Source: Clostridium scatologenes | Lineage (GTDB): Bacteria > Bacillota > Clostridia > Clostridiales > Clostridiaceae | Direction: 5' to 3' | Assembly (NCBI RefSeq): GCF_000968375.1 | Contig: NZ_CP009933.1 | Span: 1-64,000 of the forward strand | Length of the DNA: 64,000 bases | Shown: positions 8,770-16,885 of the stretch, in pieces | Position numbering within the stretch: position 1 is the first letter of the stretch | How the letters are laid out: every line of letters begins with the position of its first letter | Notes under the pieces: generated by a model | What the model was told of the DNA's origin: nothing | The model's database searches: none | Seen by the model: only the letters and a program-made list of their open reading frames with translations | Position numbers and translations under genes: made by a program

Positions 8770-10257
8770 ATGAAAAGCGTTATTAAAATAAATGAAAATG
8801 ATAATGTAGTTGTGGCTTTAAGAGATTTAGAAAAAGGTCAAATTATAGAAATAGATAATGAAAAAATTGGTCTTCAAGAAGCTGTTAAAAGAGGTCATAA
8901 GATAGCTGTAAGAAAAATTAAGTTGAATGAAAATATAATCAAATATGGGTTCCCTATAGGTCATGCAATTTGTGATATATCAGAAGGTGAATGGATTCAT
9001 ACTCATAATGCAAAAACCAACTTAGAGGGTATAAAGGATTATAATTTTAACCAAAGGCTTATTAAGAATGCATTTGAAAATAAAAAATTAACTTTTAAGG
9101 GATATAGAAGAGACAATGGAAATGTAGGTATAAGAAATGAACTTTGGATAGTGCCTACAGTTGGGTGTATAAATGGCATAGCAGATAAAGTTATAGAAAA
9201 ATTTAAGGCTGAATTAGGTAATTTGAATATAGATAATACGTTAGTTCTAAAGCATAATTATGGATGCTCTCAACTTGGAGATGATCATAAAAATACTAGA
9301 ACTATATTAATAGATGCAGTTAAACATCCTAATGCTGGTGGAGTATTGGTTATGGGGCTTGGATGTGAAAACAACAATATGAATGAATTTAAAAAGGCGT
9401 TGGGAGAATATGATGAGAAAAGAGTAAAGTTTTTAGTTGCTCAAGAAGTTTCAGATGAAATAGAAGAAGGAGTTAAACTATTAAAAGAACTTTATGAAAA
9501 TATGAAAAATGATAAAAGAGAAGAAGTGCCTTTATGCGAACTTAAAATAGGACTTAAATGTGGTGGATCAGATGGACTTTCAGGAATAACTGCAAATCCT
9601 CTTGTAGGAAAGTTTTCAGATTGGTTGATAGCACAAGGTGGAACCACAATTTTAACAGAAGTTCCAGAAATGTTTGGAGCAGAAATACTATTAATGGATA
9701 GGACTAAAAGTAAAGAGATATTTGATAAAACTGTTCATCTAATTAATGATTTTAAAGAGTATTTTATGAATTATAATCAGCCAGTATACGAAAATCCTTC
9801 ACCAGGAAATAAGGCTGGAGGAATAACAACTCTTGAGGATAAATCTTTGGGATGTACACAAAAGGCAGGTATAGAAACAGTAGTGGATGTGCTCAAATAT
9901 GGAGAAACGTTGAAAACAAGAGGATTAAACCTTTTAAGTGCTCCAGGAAATGATTTAGTAGCAGCATCTGCTTTAGCAGCAGCTGGTTGTCAAATGGTTT
10001 TATTTACAACAGGTAGGGGAACTCCTTTTGGAAGCTTTGTTCCTACTATGAAAATTTCAACTAATTCAGATCTTTATAAATTAAAACCTCATTGGATTGA
10101 TTTTAATGCAGGAACTTTAGTAGAAGATAAAACGTTAGATAGCCTGTTAGAAGAGTTTATTGAATATGTAATTAAGATAGCTAGTGGTGAATTGGTTAAT
10201 AACGAGAAAAATGAATTTAGAGAAATAGCTATATTTAAAAATGGAGTGACACTATAG
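8770..10257 (+). CDS. uxaA: Altronate dehydratase
   Basis: UxaA dehydrates D-altronate to 2-keto-3-deoxygluconate. The 495-residue protein has the usual two-part build: an N-terminal SAF domain (about residues 1-90, with AVKRGHKIAVRKI) and the large UxaA catalytic domain. Conserved segments include NYGCSQLGDDH, LGCENNN, LKCGGSDGLSG and the Gly-rich stretch around PGNKAGGITTLEDKSLGC; the cysteines in these are the likely iron ligands. I use the ATG at 8770 behind AGAGGT rather than a GTG at 8755 that overlaps the ribosome site. It follows uxaB closely and is followed, after a 117-base gap with a hairpin, by kdgA. Confidence 0.94.
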   Translation: MKSVIKINENDNVVVALRDLEKGQIIEIDNEKIGLQEAVKRGHKIAVRKIKLNENIIKYGFPIGHAICDISEGEWIHTHNAKTNLEGIKDYNFNQRLIKNAFENKKLTFKGYRRDNGNVGIRNELWIVPTVGCINGIADKVIEKFKAELGNLNIDNTLVLKHNYGCSQLGDDHKNTRTILIDAVKHPNAGGVLVMGLGCENNNMNEFKKALGEYDEKRVKFLVAQEVSDEIEEGVKLLKELYENMKNDKREEVPLCELKIGLKCGGSDGLSGITANPLVGKFSDWLIAQGGTTILTEVPEMFGAEILLMDRTKSKEIFDKTVHLINDFKEYFMNYNQPVYENPSPGNKAGGITTLEDKSLGCTQKAGIETVVDVLKYGETLKTRGLNLLSAPGNDLVAASALAAAGCQMVLFTTGRGTPFGSFVPTMKISTNSDLYKLKPHWIDFNAGTLVEDKTLDSLLEEFIEYVIKIASGELVNNEKNEFREIAIFKNGVTL

Positions 10258-10262
10258 TAATT

Positions 10263-10296
10263 CTTTAATTATAGAAAATTATTTTTATAATTAAAG
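10263..10296 (+). other. Intercistronic hairpin between uxaA and kdgA
   Basis: CTTTAATTATA (10263-10273) pairs perfectly with TATAATTAAAG (10286-10296). It lacks a following T run. It may be an mRNA processing or stabilising element setting the ratio of kdgA/kdgK to uxaBA message. Confidence 0.4.
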
Positions 10297-10374
10297 TTAA
10301 TGTTAACCAAGGAATTTATTGATGTTTTCAATAGGTTTTATAAATAAAAGATAGATTAATAGGAGGAATTCATA

Positions 10375-11022
10375 ATGATAGAAAAATTAGAAACTCTAAG
10401 AAAAATTACTGAAGTAGGAGTAGTTGCAGTAGTTAGAGCTGAAAATGCAGAAAAAGCAGAAAAAATTTCAAAAGCATGTATAGAAGGTGGAATACCAGCA
10501 ATAGAAGTAACATTTACTGTTCCAGGAGCAGATAAAGTAATAACTTCATTAAAAGAAAAATTTACAGAAGATGAATTAATAGTAGGAGCAGGAACAGTAC
10601 TTGACAGCGAAACAGCGAGAATAGCTATACTTGCAGGTGCAAAATATATAGTAAGTCCAGGATTTGATTTGGAAACAGCTAAACTATGTAATAGATATCA
10701 AATACCTTATATGCCAGGATGTATGACAATTACTGAAATAATTAGAGCAATGGAAGCTGGAGCATCTGTTATTAAAGTATTCCCAGGAAGTGCTTTTGGT
10801 CCAAGCATAGTAAAAGATTTTAAAGCACCTCTTCCACAAGCACCTATTATGCCAACAGGTGGTGTAAGTTTGGAAAATGTAGATCAATGGATAAAAAATG
10901 GATGTATTGCAGTAGGAGTAGGTGGAAAATTAACTGCTGGTGCAAACACTGGTAATTATGATGAAGTAACTAGAGTTGCAAGACTTTTCGTAGAAAAAGT
11001 AAAAGAAGCTAGAAGTAAATAG
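10375..11022 (+). CDS. kdgA: KDPG/KHG aldolase
   Basis: A 215-residue class I aldolase that splits 2-keto-3-deoxy-6-phosphogluconate to pyruvate and glyceraldehyde-3-phosphate, the last step of the pathway. Glu44 in PAIEVTF and the Schiff-base Lys134 in IKVFPGS are the catalytic residues of the family; the phosphate-binding GAGT and PTGGV segments are also present. Length is normal. A strong AGGAGG precedes the ATG. kdgK starts 20 bases after the stop, so the last two steps are cotranscribed. High confidence from active-site motifs and context. Confidence 0.95.
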   Translation: MIEKLETLRKITEVGVVAVVRAENAEKAEKISKACIEGGIPAIEVTFTVPGADKVITSLKEKFTEDELIVGAGTVLDSETARIAILAGAKYIVSPGFDLETAKLCNRYQIPYMPGCMTITEIIRAMEAGASVIKVFPGSAFGPSIVKDFKAPLPQAPIMPTGGVSLENVDQWIKNGCIAVGVGGKLTAGANTGNYDEVTRVARLFVEKVKEARSK

Positions 11023-11042
11023 TTAAGGAGGATAACTTAGAT

Positions 11043-12062
11043 ATGAAAAAAGTAGTGACTATGGGAGAAATATTGCTAAGATTATCCACACCAGGATATG
11101 AAAGATTTACTCAAGCACAATCCTTTGACATAGTTTATGGTGGTGCTGAAGCCAATGTAGCTATATCTTTAGCAAATTGGGGAATAAATTCATGCTTTGT
11201 TACTGAATTGCCTGATAACCCAATAGGGCAAAGTGCTATAAACAACTTAAAAAAGTATGGGGTTAATACAGAATACATTCATAGAGGTGGAGAAAGAGTA
11301 GGTATTTACTTTTTTGAAAAGGGGAATTCTGTAAGATCATCTAAGGTTGTATATGATAGAGCTAATTCAGCGATTACAAAAGTAGATGTTGATGATTTTG
11401 ATTTTGACGAAATATTTAAAGATGCAGACTGGTTTCATATTTCAGGAATAACTCCAGCTTTAGGAGAAAATTGCATAAGACTTGCAAAAAAAGCTGTAGA
11501 AGCAGCTAAAGCATATAAAGTTCCAATAAGTATAGATTTAAATTATAGAAAGCAGCTTTGGGGCATTGAAGAATTTGAAAGAGTAATGCCAGGACTATTA
11601 GAAGGTGTAGATATTTGCTTTGGATGGCTAAGTAGTGTAGAAGGAAAACAAAGTGAATATAAAGTAGCTGATTTTTCGAATGGAGAATTAGATGAGAAAA
11701 GATTTAAATCTATATTTGGAAAGATGATACAAAAATTCAATATAAAATATGTAGTGTCTACACTAAGAGAGAATTTTTCAGCTTCACATAATGCTCTTTC
11801 AGCTATAATTTATGATGGAAATGAGCTTTATAGATCAAAAAGATACGATTTTACCATACAGGATAGAGTAGGCGGTGGAGATGCCTTTGCTTCTGGATTA
11901 ATATATGGGTTAGTACAGGGCAAAAGTCATAAAGAAGCCTTAGAGTTTGGAGTAGCAGCTTCGGTATTAAAGCACACAATAGATGGAGATGCAAATATCG
12001 TCACAGAAAATGAAGTACTAGAGCTTGCAGCAGGAAATGCATCTGGTAGTGTACAAAGATAG
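11043..12062 (+). CDS. kdgK: 2-keto-3-deoxygluconate kinase (PfkB family)
   Basis: A 339-residue ribokinase-family enzyme that phosphorylates 2-keto-3-deoxygluconate from altronate dehydratase to give the substrate for the aldolase upstream. PfkB signature 1 appears as YGGAEANVAISLANWG near residue 32; signature 2 is DRVGGGDAFASG with the catalytic base Asp280 in GGGD (277-280). AGGAGG precedes the ATG. It is the last gene of the uronate set and ends at a strong terminator (12095-12141). Substrate is inferred from pathway completeness: without it the pathway would have no kinase. Confidence 0.93.
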   Translation: MKKVVTMGEILLRLSTPGYERFTQAQSFDIVYGGAEANVAISLANWGINSCFVTELPDNPIGQSAINNLKKYGVNTEYIHRGGERVGIYFFEKGNSVRSSKVVYDRANSAITKVDVDDFDFDEIFKDADWFHISGITPALGENCIRLAKKAVEAAKAYKVPISIDLNYRKQLWGIEEFERVMPGLLEGVDICFGWLSSVEGKQSEYKVADFSNGELDEKRFKSIFGKMIQKFNIKYVVSTLRENFSASHNALSAIIYDGNELYRSKRYDFTIQDRVGGGDAFASGLIYGLVQGKSHKEALEFGVAASVLKHTIDGDANIVTENEVLELAAGNASGSVQR

Positions 12063-12094
12063 ATGAAATTTAATAATATAAATTTGCAGTGAAT

Positions 12095-12141
12095 ATAAGG
12101 ACTCAACATTGAAATTATTTTAATGTTGAGTCCTTATTTTT
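12095..12141 (+). terminator. Rho-independent terminator of uronate operon
   Basis: Perfect 16-bp stem 12095-12110 / 12122-12137 with an 11-base loop, then TTTT. Strong terminator for kdgK. Confidence 0.9.
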
Positions 12142-12455
12142 AGAGGACAATTGACAGTGGACAGAGGACAATGAAGGTAAGTTTTCCTCCTTATGTCGGA
12201 AAACTAATTTATCTGATGGCTACGCCCCTAGATAATTCATCTAAAACTTAGTGGGATAAACAATTCCCACTAAGTAAGATTCATTGATTTTTAAAGCTTG
12301 TTTTGCTAACACAAAATGAGCTTTAAACTTATATTAGTCAGCAATGTTTCGCTTTAGCAAAACGAGTCATCAAAAGTTTAATTAAAGATTTTTCGCAGCA
12401 AAGGGGAGAAAAATCATCCTTCACTGTCCTTTGTCAATTGTTCTCTGTCCTCTAA
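12141..12455. repeat. MITE-like element with 37-bp terminal inverted repeats
   Basis: The ends TAGAGGACAATTGACAGTGG (12141 onward, 37 bases) and CCTTCACTGTCC... (12419-12455) are inverted copies matching at 29 of 37 positions. Each end is itself built of short GGACA(A/G) units. The interior (about 240 bases) has no gene and several smaller hairpins: ACTTAGTGGGA/TCCCACTAAGT, TTTTCC/GGAAAA and GATTTTTC/GAGAAAAATC. This is the build of a non-autonomous palindromic repeat. A flanking segment (12455-12480) recurs inverted at 20448-20472. Confidence 0.7.
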
Positions 12456-12480
12456 AAAAGTTGTGTCACATTATGCTTTT
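12455..12480. repeat. Dispersed short repeat, copy 1
   Basis: AAAAAGTTGTGTCACATTAT and the following GC read along the + strand here. The same sequence with one change (CGCATTATGC) occurs on the opposite strand at 20448-20472, after the flotillin gene. Confidence 0.6.
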
Positions 12481-12665
12481 ATTAAGTTAAAATTTTATAT
12501 GAAATATTTGAGTACATTAAAAATATAAAAAGTAAGGTTTATAATTAATTTTATGTATGTTCATTAAAATATTTAAAAAAATTGTAATGAAATTAAGAAT
12601 TATACGTATTAACATATGTGATTACTTAGCTAAGTAAAAAATAGGAAAAGGGGGTGTTTAAAAAT

Positions 12666-13211
12666 ATGGAGCAGTTTGCTTTATCTAATTCTTTAGATAA
12701 GAACCAAAGTAAAGAATTAGATTTAACCTATATTTTTGAAACCTACTACAAAAGGATATACAACTATATATATTACAGAGTTAATTCTAATGAAGAAGCA
12801 GAAGATCTGACAAGTCAGGTTTTTGAAAAGGTGATGTTAAAAATAGCTACTTATTCTAAAGATAAGGCTAATTTTGAAGTGTGGTTGTTTGCTATAGCAA
12901 GGAATGTAATAAATGACCATTTTAGAAGTTTAAAGAAACATAAAATATTTTCTATAGATAAAATCAAAGAATTAATATCAAAAGAAAATAATCCAGAAGA
13001 GATAGTCTTAACAGCTGAAACTAATGACAAACTTTTAAGAGCCTTAAAAGTTTTGAAAAGCAAAGAGAGAAATATTGTGGCATTTAAATTTGGAGGAAAT
13101 TTAAAAAATAAGGAAATTGCAGAAATTTTAAATCTTACAGAAAGCAATGTGGGAGTAATGCTTTATAGAATAATAAAAAAGCTTAAAGTAGAAATGGAAA
13201 GAGAGGTATAG
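12666..13211 (+). CDS. ECF-type RNA polymerase sigma factor
   Basis: 181 residues with sigma region 2 (ETYYKRIYNYIYYRVN, EEAEDLTSQVFEKV, FEVWLFAIARNVINDHFR; about 20-90) and region 4 (LKSKERNIVAFKFGGNLKNKEIAEILNL, helix-turn-helix near 125-165). Region 3 is absent, as in ECF sigma factors. I use the ATG at 12666, with AAAGGGGGTG upstream; a GTG at 12654 lies inside that ribosome site. Two bases separate its stop from the next ATG, which begins the anti-sigma gene that is split by a frameshift. It probably directs a small envelope- or stress-related regulon and its own operon. Confidence 0.9.
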   Translation: MEQFALSNSLDKNQSKELDLTYIFETYYKRIYNYIYYRVNSNEEAEDLTSQVFEKVMLKIATYSKDKANFEVWLFAIARNVINDHFRSLKKHKIFSIDKIKELISKENNPEEIVLTAETNDKLLRALKVLKSKERNIVAFKFGGNLKNKEIAEILNLTESNVGVMLYRIIKKLKVEMEREV

Positions 13212-13213
13212 CT

Positions 13214-13387
13214 ATGAATAAAAAAGGTATAGAAGATAAATTTTCAACAGATATGGATGCTTATTTTAATGGTATAGAAAATGTAGATAAACCTCAAAAT
13301 GGCGAGTACAATAAAATTTTAAATCTTGGAAAAGCCCTAGCAAATAAGGATTTTAGTAAAAATAGTAATAAGGAAGCTGATTTTTAG
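13214..13387 (+). CDS. N-terminal piece of frameshifted anti-sigma factor
   Basis: 57 residues starting MNKKGIEDKFSTDMDAYFNG and containing ILNLGKALANKDFSKNSNKE, a pattern seen at the cytoplasmic N-terminus of DUF4367-type anti-sigma proteins. It ends at TAG 13385-13387 directly after a run of five T (13381-13385). Deleting one T joins it in frame with the next piece, giving KEADFSRTLKNINENKE and a protein of about 326 residues. This is therefore the first part of one gene, broken by a +1 slip in this sequence. It starts two bases after the sigma factor stop. Confidence 0.65.
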   Translation: MNKKGIEDKFSTDMDAYFNGIENVDKPQNGEYNKILNLGKALANKDFSKNSNKEADF

Positions 13388-13394
13388 TAGAACT

Positions 13395-14195
13395 TTGAAA
13401 AATATAAATGAGAATAAAGAAGATAATGTTGTGAAAGGTTCAAATAAAATTAAGCGTATTGCTGCTGCAGCTGCATGCTGTTTAATAATATGTGGAGCTT
13501 TAAGTCAAACATCTTTTGCAAAAGGAGTATTAGAAAAAGTAATAAGTAAAGTGTTTATTGGTGATAATGGCAGCAAGATCATGCAAGAAAAGGAATCTCC
13601 TAAAACAGATAAAAATGTTTATCGTCCTATACCGGATAAATTGAAAGGAAAGGTTTTTGACAAAAATGGCAAACCTATAACGAGATTTACTGATGGTACT
13701 AAATTTTATACAGCTAATGGAGAAAAAATTACTGGCTTTGTTAGTTCATCAAAAGATCCTAATAATGTTACAATAGAAACTGAAAAAAGCATGAAAGAGA
13801 AATTTCTAATAGTTAAAGATTCTAGCACATTAAATCAATATACTTGTTTCAAAGTTAAACTTCCTTCTTACTTGCCAAAAGATTATAAATTTGATAGAGC
13901 AGAGTTTATAAAAAATAAGGATGGAAAAGTTAGTAATCAATACATTTTTATATTTTTTACTAATAAAAAAACAGGCAAAGAGATTTTTATGTCTCAAAGA
14001 GTTTCAAATAATGATACTAAATTTGTAAGTTCAACAGATGGCAAACTTGAAAAAGTAAAAGTTAATAGAAAAGATGCTGCAATAAGTGATGATAGATATA
14101 TTGATTGGGAATATGATAATGTACTTTATGAAGTATCAGGTAAAGGAGCACTTGGAAAAGATGAATTAATAAAAATTGCAGAGTCTGTTAAATAA
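13395..14195 (+). CDS. C-terminal piece of anti-sigma factor (DUF4367-like)
   Basis: 266 residues if a TTG at 13395 is used, but no ribosome site fits and the frame is better read as the continuation of the gene begun at 13214. A membrane segment spans about residues 20-40 (KRIAAAAACCLIICGALSQT), after which the chain is extracellular. The C-terminal part (from about 130: KEKFLIVKDSSTLNQYTCF onward) resembles the DUF4367 domain found on anti-sigma factors of Firmicutes. Partner of the ECF sigma factor at 12666. Whether any product is made depends on the T5 frameshift: real mutation, slippage or sequencing error. Confidence 0.65.
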   Translation: MKNINENKEDNVVKGSNKIKRIAAAAACCLIICGALSQTSFAKGVLEKVISKVFIGDNGSKIMQEKESPKTDKNVYRPIPDKLKGKVFDKNGKPITRFTDGTKFYTANGEKITGFVSSSKDPNNVTIETEKSMKEKFLIVKDSSTLNQYTCFKVKLPSYLPKDYKFDRAEFIKNKDGKVSNQYIFIFFTNKKTGKEIFMSQRVSNNDTKFVSSTDGKLEKVKVNRKDAAISDDRYIDWEYDNVLYEVSGKGALGKDELIKIAESVK

Positions 14196-14403
14196 TTTGT
14201 GCAGTAAAAATAACAAGTTTATGCATACGTTGACTATTTTAACAACTTAAATTGTTCAATCTCTTTTAAAATATTTCCATAAAATAAAAAGCTGATATTT
14301 AAATTAAATATACTAGTAAAACAGCAGGCTTTGCTGTAGTTTTAAGTGGTATAAGCTATGGTTAAATATAATTTTCGATTTCTAAAGTCACTTATAACAA
14401 TTT
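14196..14403. other. Gene-free stretch before palindromic element
   Basis: No coding frame with a ribosome site is visible. The AT-rich sequence contains only short inverted repeats (for example AGCAGGCTTTGCTG near 14323). Confidence 0.4.
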
Positions 14404-14596
14404 AATTATGTGCGTACACTTGAAGTTACTAGTTTGAATTTTAACTTTTATGCAGTGATATATGATAAGGGTGTCATCACGGCTAAATGTTTTAATTATT
14501 CTAAAACAATTTAGCTAATGTGATGACACCCTTATCATATATCACGGAATGAAAGTTAAAATCCAAACTTCCACTGCACCCTTACGTCACATAATT
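14404..14596. repeat. Long palindromic element, possible MITE or structured RNA
   Basis: A perfect 26-bp inverted repeat (14455-14480 and 14520-14545, GTGATATATGATAAGGGTGT...) encloses a 39-base loop that itself can pair (GGCTAAAT.../ATTTAGC). Outward the arms stay similar: AGTTTGAATTTTAACTTT versus AAAGTTAAAATCCAAACT, then AATTATGTG(C)GTA versus TACGTCACATAATT. The whole 193-base unit can fold into one hairpin of roughly 80 imperfect base pairs. It contains no gene. It sits between two convergently facing sigma/anti-sigma units and could also stop transcription from both sides. Confidence 0.65.
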
Positions 14597-14673
14597 TTTA
14601 AACTGCGAAAGTCCAGTTATTTATATAATGTAATAGTAAAAAAATTATATTGGAGTAAGGTTAGTGCTTAATA

Positions 14674-16080
14674 TTAATTGGAGTTATTTTTAATTATTAT
14701 TTCATCAGTATCATAAAGAAAACTTCTTGATGCACTTTCAATTTTAAATTTATTAGGAACACTGCGGCCTTTAAAAGTAAAATTTTCACTTACAACAGCA
14801 TTATTTACTCCCATACCAGAATAACCTGCATTATTATAAATAGAATTTAAATTAGGAGATTTTTTTATTAAAGCGTTATAAACAGTATTTCTAGATGCTT
14901 GATCTTTAAATTGTACTTTTTCATTTTTGTAATGTGACTCGGAGCCATAATTATCAGTATTACTAAACCTAACTGGGATAATTCCAATACGTTCATAAAT
15001 TCTATTTGTTTTATCATATTCAATGTTGTATTGTGTATAATTGTCTTTTTGTATCAAGGATGTAATATTAAATTTTTCTCCATTAAAATCAAACTGCATT
15101 GGAAGTTTGTCTTTAGAAATTTCATATTCTTTGTTATACCAATAATTAACAGATGCACCTACTAATCGTATGCCTATTTCTTTTACATTTTTGTAATATA
15201 TAGATTTAAATTCTTCCCCATGTACATATCCTGATGATCTGTAATCTGGTCTTTCTTCTTCATTAATGTTATCTGTATAGTTATTATCTAGTCTAACTGA
15301 GAATAATGGCCGCATTTCAGGGATATTTCCCTCTGATGGAGTAAAATCATATTCTAGAATAGTTTTAAGAATTCCTTCCTTTAAACTTTTAAGTTTTAAT
15401 GTACCTATATTGAGACTATATTCTTTATTTATAGGGATATTTTTAACATTTTGCATAGTTATTTGTGTTTTTAAATTCCAGTTTACTTTAAAACTATCGT
15501 TTTTGGGATTAATAAATGAACTTATTTTAGCTAGTATTTTATTATTATATTCAGTATTTTTGTATGAAATTTTGTCTATATTTATAGTTATAGGATTTTT
15601 TTGTACATATTTTAGTGCCTCTTTACTATCAATAAAAAGGAAAAAAGCTTTTTCTTTTTTGTCTGAGTTGTCACTTGAATCTGGTAGAGAGTATCCAAAA
15701 ATATGGGAATTTTTATTGTTTGCATCTTTAAAGCTTAATCCATCTATATAATATTTAGGATTAGATACGTTATAGATAACTTCTATACCTGTTTCATCTG
15801 CCATTATATCTTTTATAGTAAACTCTAGATTTTTATATTTAAATGATTTATTTATTTTAGAAACATTATTATTTTGTCTAGCTAAATCTATTTCTTGTTT
15901 AAAGGGGATATTGTTGTAGTATTTGCTATATGCAAAAACTGATATTAGAAGCATAATTGCTAGGATTAAAATAGCAGCTGATGCATAAAAGTGGAGCTTC
16001 TTCTTTTTATTTTCAACATGTTTTCTAAGTTTGTTTTCAACATTTTCCATTAATTTTTCAGGAATATTGTTAATACTCAT
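14674..16080 (-). CDS. Transmembrane anti-sigma factor, DUF4179-like
   Basis: 468 residues. A cytoplasmic N-terminus (MSINNIPEKLMENVENKLRK), a membrane helix at about residues 34-54 (FYASAAILILAIMLLISVFA) and a large extracellular domain beginning near KYKNLEFTIKDIMADETG, the pattern of DUF4179-type anti-sigma proteins. I use the ATG at 16080, with GGGAGGG just upstream; this start overlaps the end of the sigma gene by 11 bases, so translation is coupled. It would hold the sigma factor encoded at 16070-16594 at the membrane until an external signal arrives. The signal is unknown. Confidence 0.8.
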   Translation of the reverse strand: MSINNIPEKLMENVENKLRKHVENKKKKLHFYASAAILILAIMLLISVFAYSKYYNNIPFKQEIDLARQNNNVSKINKSFKYKNLEFTIKDIMADETGIEVIYNVSNPKYYIDGLSFKDANNKNSHIFGYSLPDSSDNSDKKEKAFFLFIDSKEALKYVQKNPITINIDKISYKNTEYNNKILAKISSFINPKNDSFKVNWNLKTQITMQNVKNIPINKEYSLNIGTLKLKSLKEGILKTILEYDFTPSEGNIPEMRPLFSVRLDNNYTDNINEEERPDYRSSGYVHGEEFKSIYYKNVKEIGIRLVGASVNYWYNKEYEISKDKLPMQFDFNGEKFNITSLIQKDNYTQYNIEYDKTNRIYERIGIIPVRFSNTDNYGSESHYKNEKVQFKDQASRNTVYNALIKKSPNLNSIYNNAGYSGMGVNNAVVSENFTFKGRSVPNKFKIESASRSFLYDTDEIIIKNNSN

Positions 16081-16594
16081 TTTTTGCCCTCCCACTCTTT
16101 GATTTTAGAAAATTAAGAGCTCTATATATTTTTGTTTTAACTGTATTAATAGGAATATCCATAATTTCTGCTACATCTTGTATGGAGTAATCTTTAAGAT
16201 ATCTTAAAACCAATATTTCTCTCTCATCATTTTTTAATGTATTAAGTAAGCCTTCAATTATAATTTTATCTTCAATAGAATCATAAGAGAACATATCTCT
16301 AACTTCATTTATTTCTTTTTCTGATGAGATAACTCTATTTTCTCTAAATACCTTTCTGCATATGTTTATAAGTATTGAAGTAAACCAGCTGTAAAATTTA
16401 TTTGGATTTTTTAACTGCTTAATTTTTTCAAAACCTTTTATAGCAGCTTCAGATATGCAATCTTCTGCATCATATGGATTTTTAGTATAGGTGAAAGAAA
16501 TTTTATAAAATAACTCTTCTTTTTGTTTTAAAAGCTCCATAAATGCAGAAATATCTCCGCTTTTGCTTTTAAGCACAAGTGTTTCTATGTTCAT
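16070..16594 (-). CDS. ECF-type RNA polymerase sigma factor
   Basis: 174 residues with region 2 (AFMELLKQKEELFYKISFTY, DAEDCISEAAIKGFEKI, KFYSWFTSILINICRKVFRE) and region 4 (DEREILVLRYLKDYSIQDVAEIMDIPINTVKTKIYRAL). I place the start at the ATG 16594, preceded by GAAGG; the frame continues open upstream for 41 codons, but those residues match no sigma region. The stop overlaps the anti-sigma gene by 11 bases. With the pairs at 12666 and 56723 it is one of three ECF systems in the window. Confidence 0.88.
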   Translation of the reverse strand: MNIETLVLKSKSGDISAFMELLKQKEELFYKISFTYTKNPYDAEDCISEAAIKGFEKIKQLKNPNKFYSWFTSILINICRKVFRENRVISSEKEINEVRDMFSYDSIEDKIIIEGLLNTLKNDEREILVLRYLKDYSIQDVAEIMDIPINTVKTKIYRALNFLKSKSGRAKNEY

Positions 16595-16885
16595 TGTATA
16601 CCTTCTTTCAAATGCTGCAGCACTTTTCTTTTTACATATGTTAGATGTTTTAAAGTAGGAAAAAGTTTCATCTTTTTTTGACACATTTAAATCTATTATA
16701 GTGTTAATTTTATTCAAGGACTATCAATATGTAAAATTTTGTTTCTTTCAATGAAAAAATAGATTGAATTTGTAAATGGATTCAAGAATACAACTTAAGG
16801 AAACGAAATTGGTAAAACATATACTTTTTTGGTATATTGAGATATAATCAACTTAAGTTATTAAGAAATTATGAGGTGACTTTAA

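Noticed and set aside
12141..12455. Insertion sequence
   Set aside because: There are inverted ends but no transposase frame inside; the unit can only be non-autonomous.
15410..15751. 113-codon open frame on the + strand
   Set aside because: It lies wholly antisense to the DUF4179 anti-sigma gene, with no ribosome site or family resemblance.
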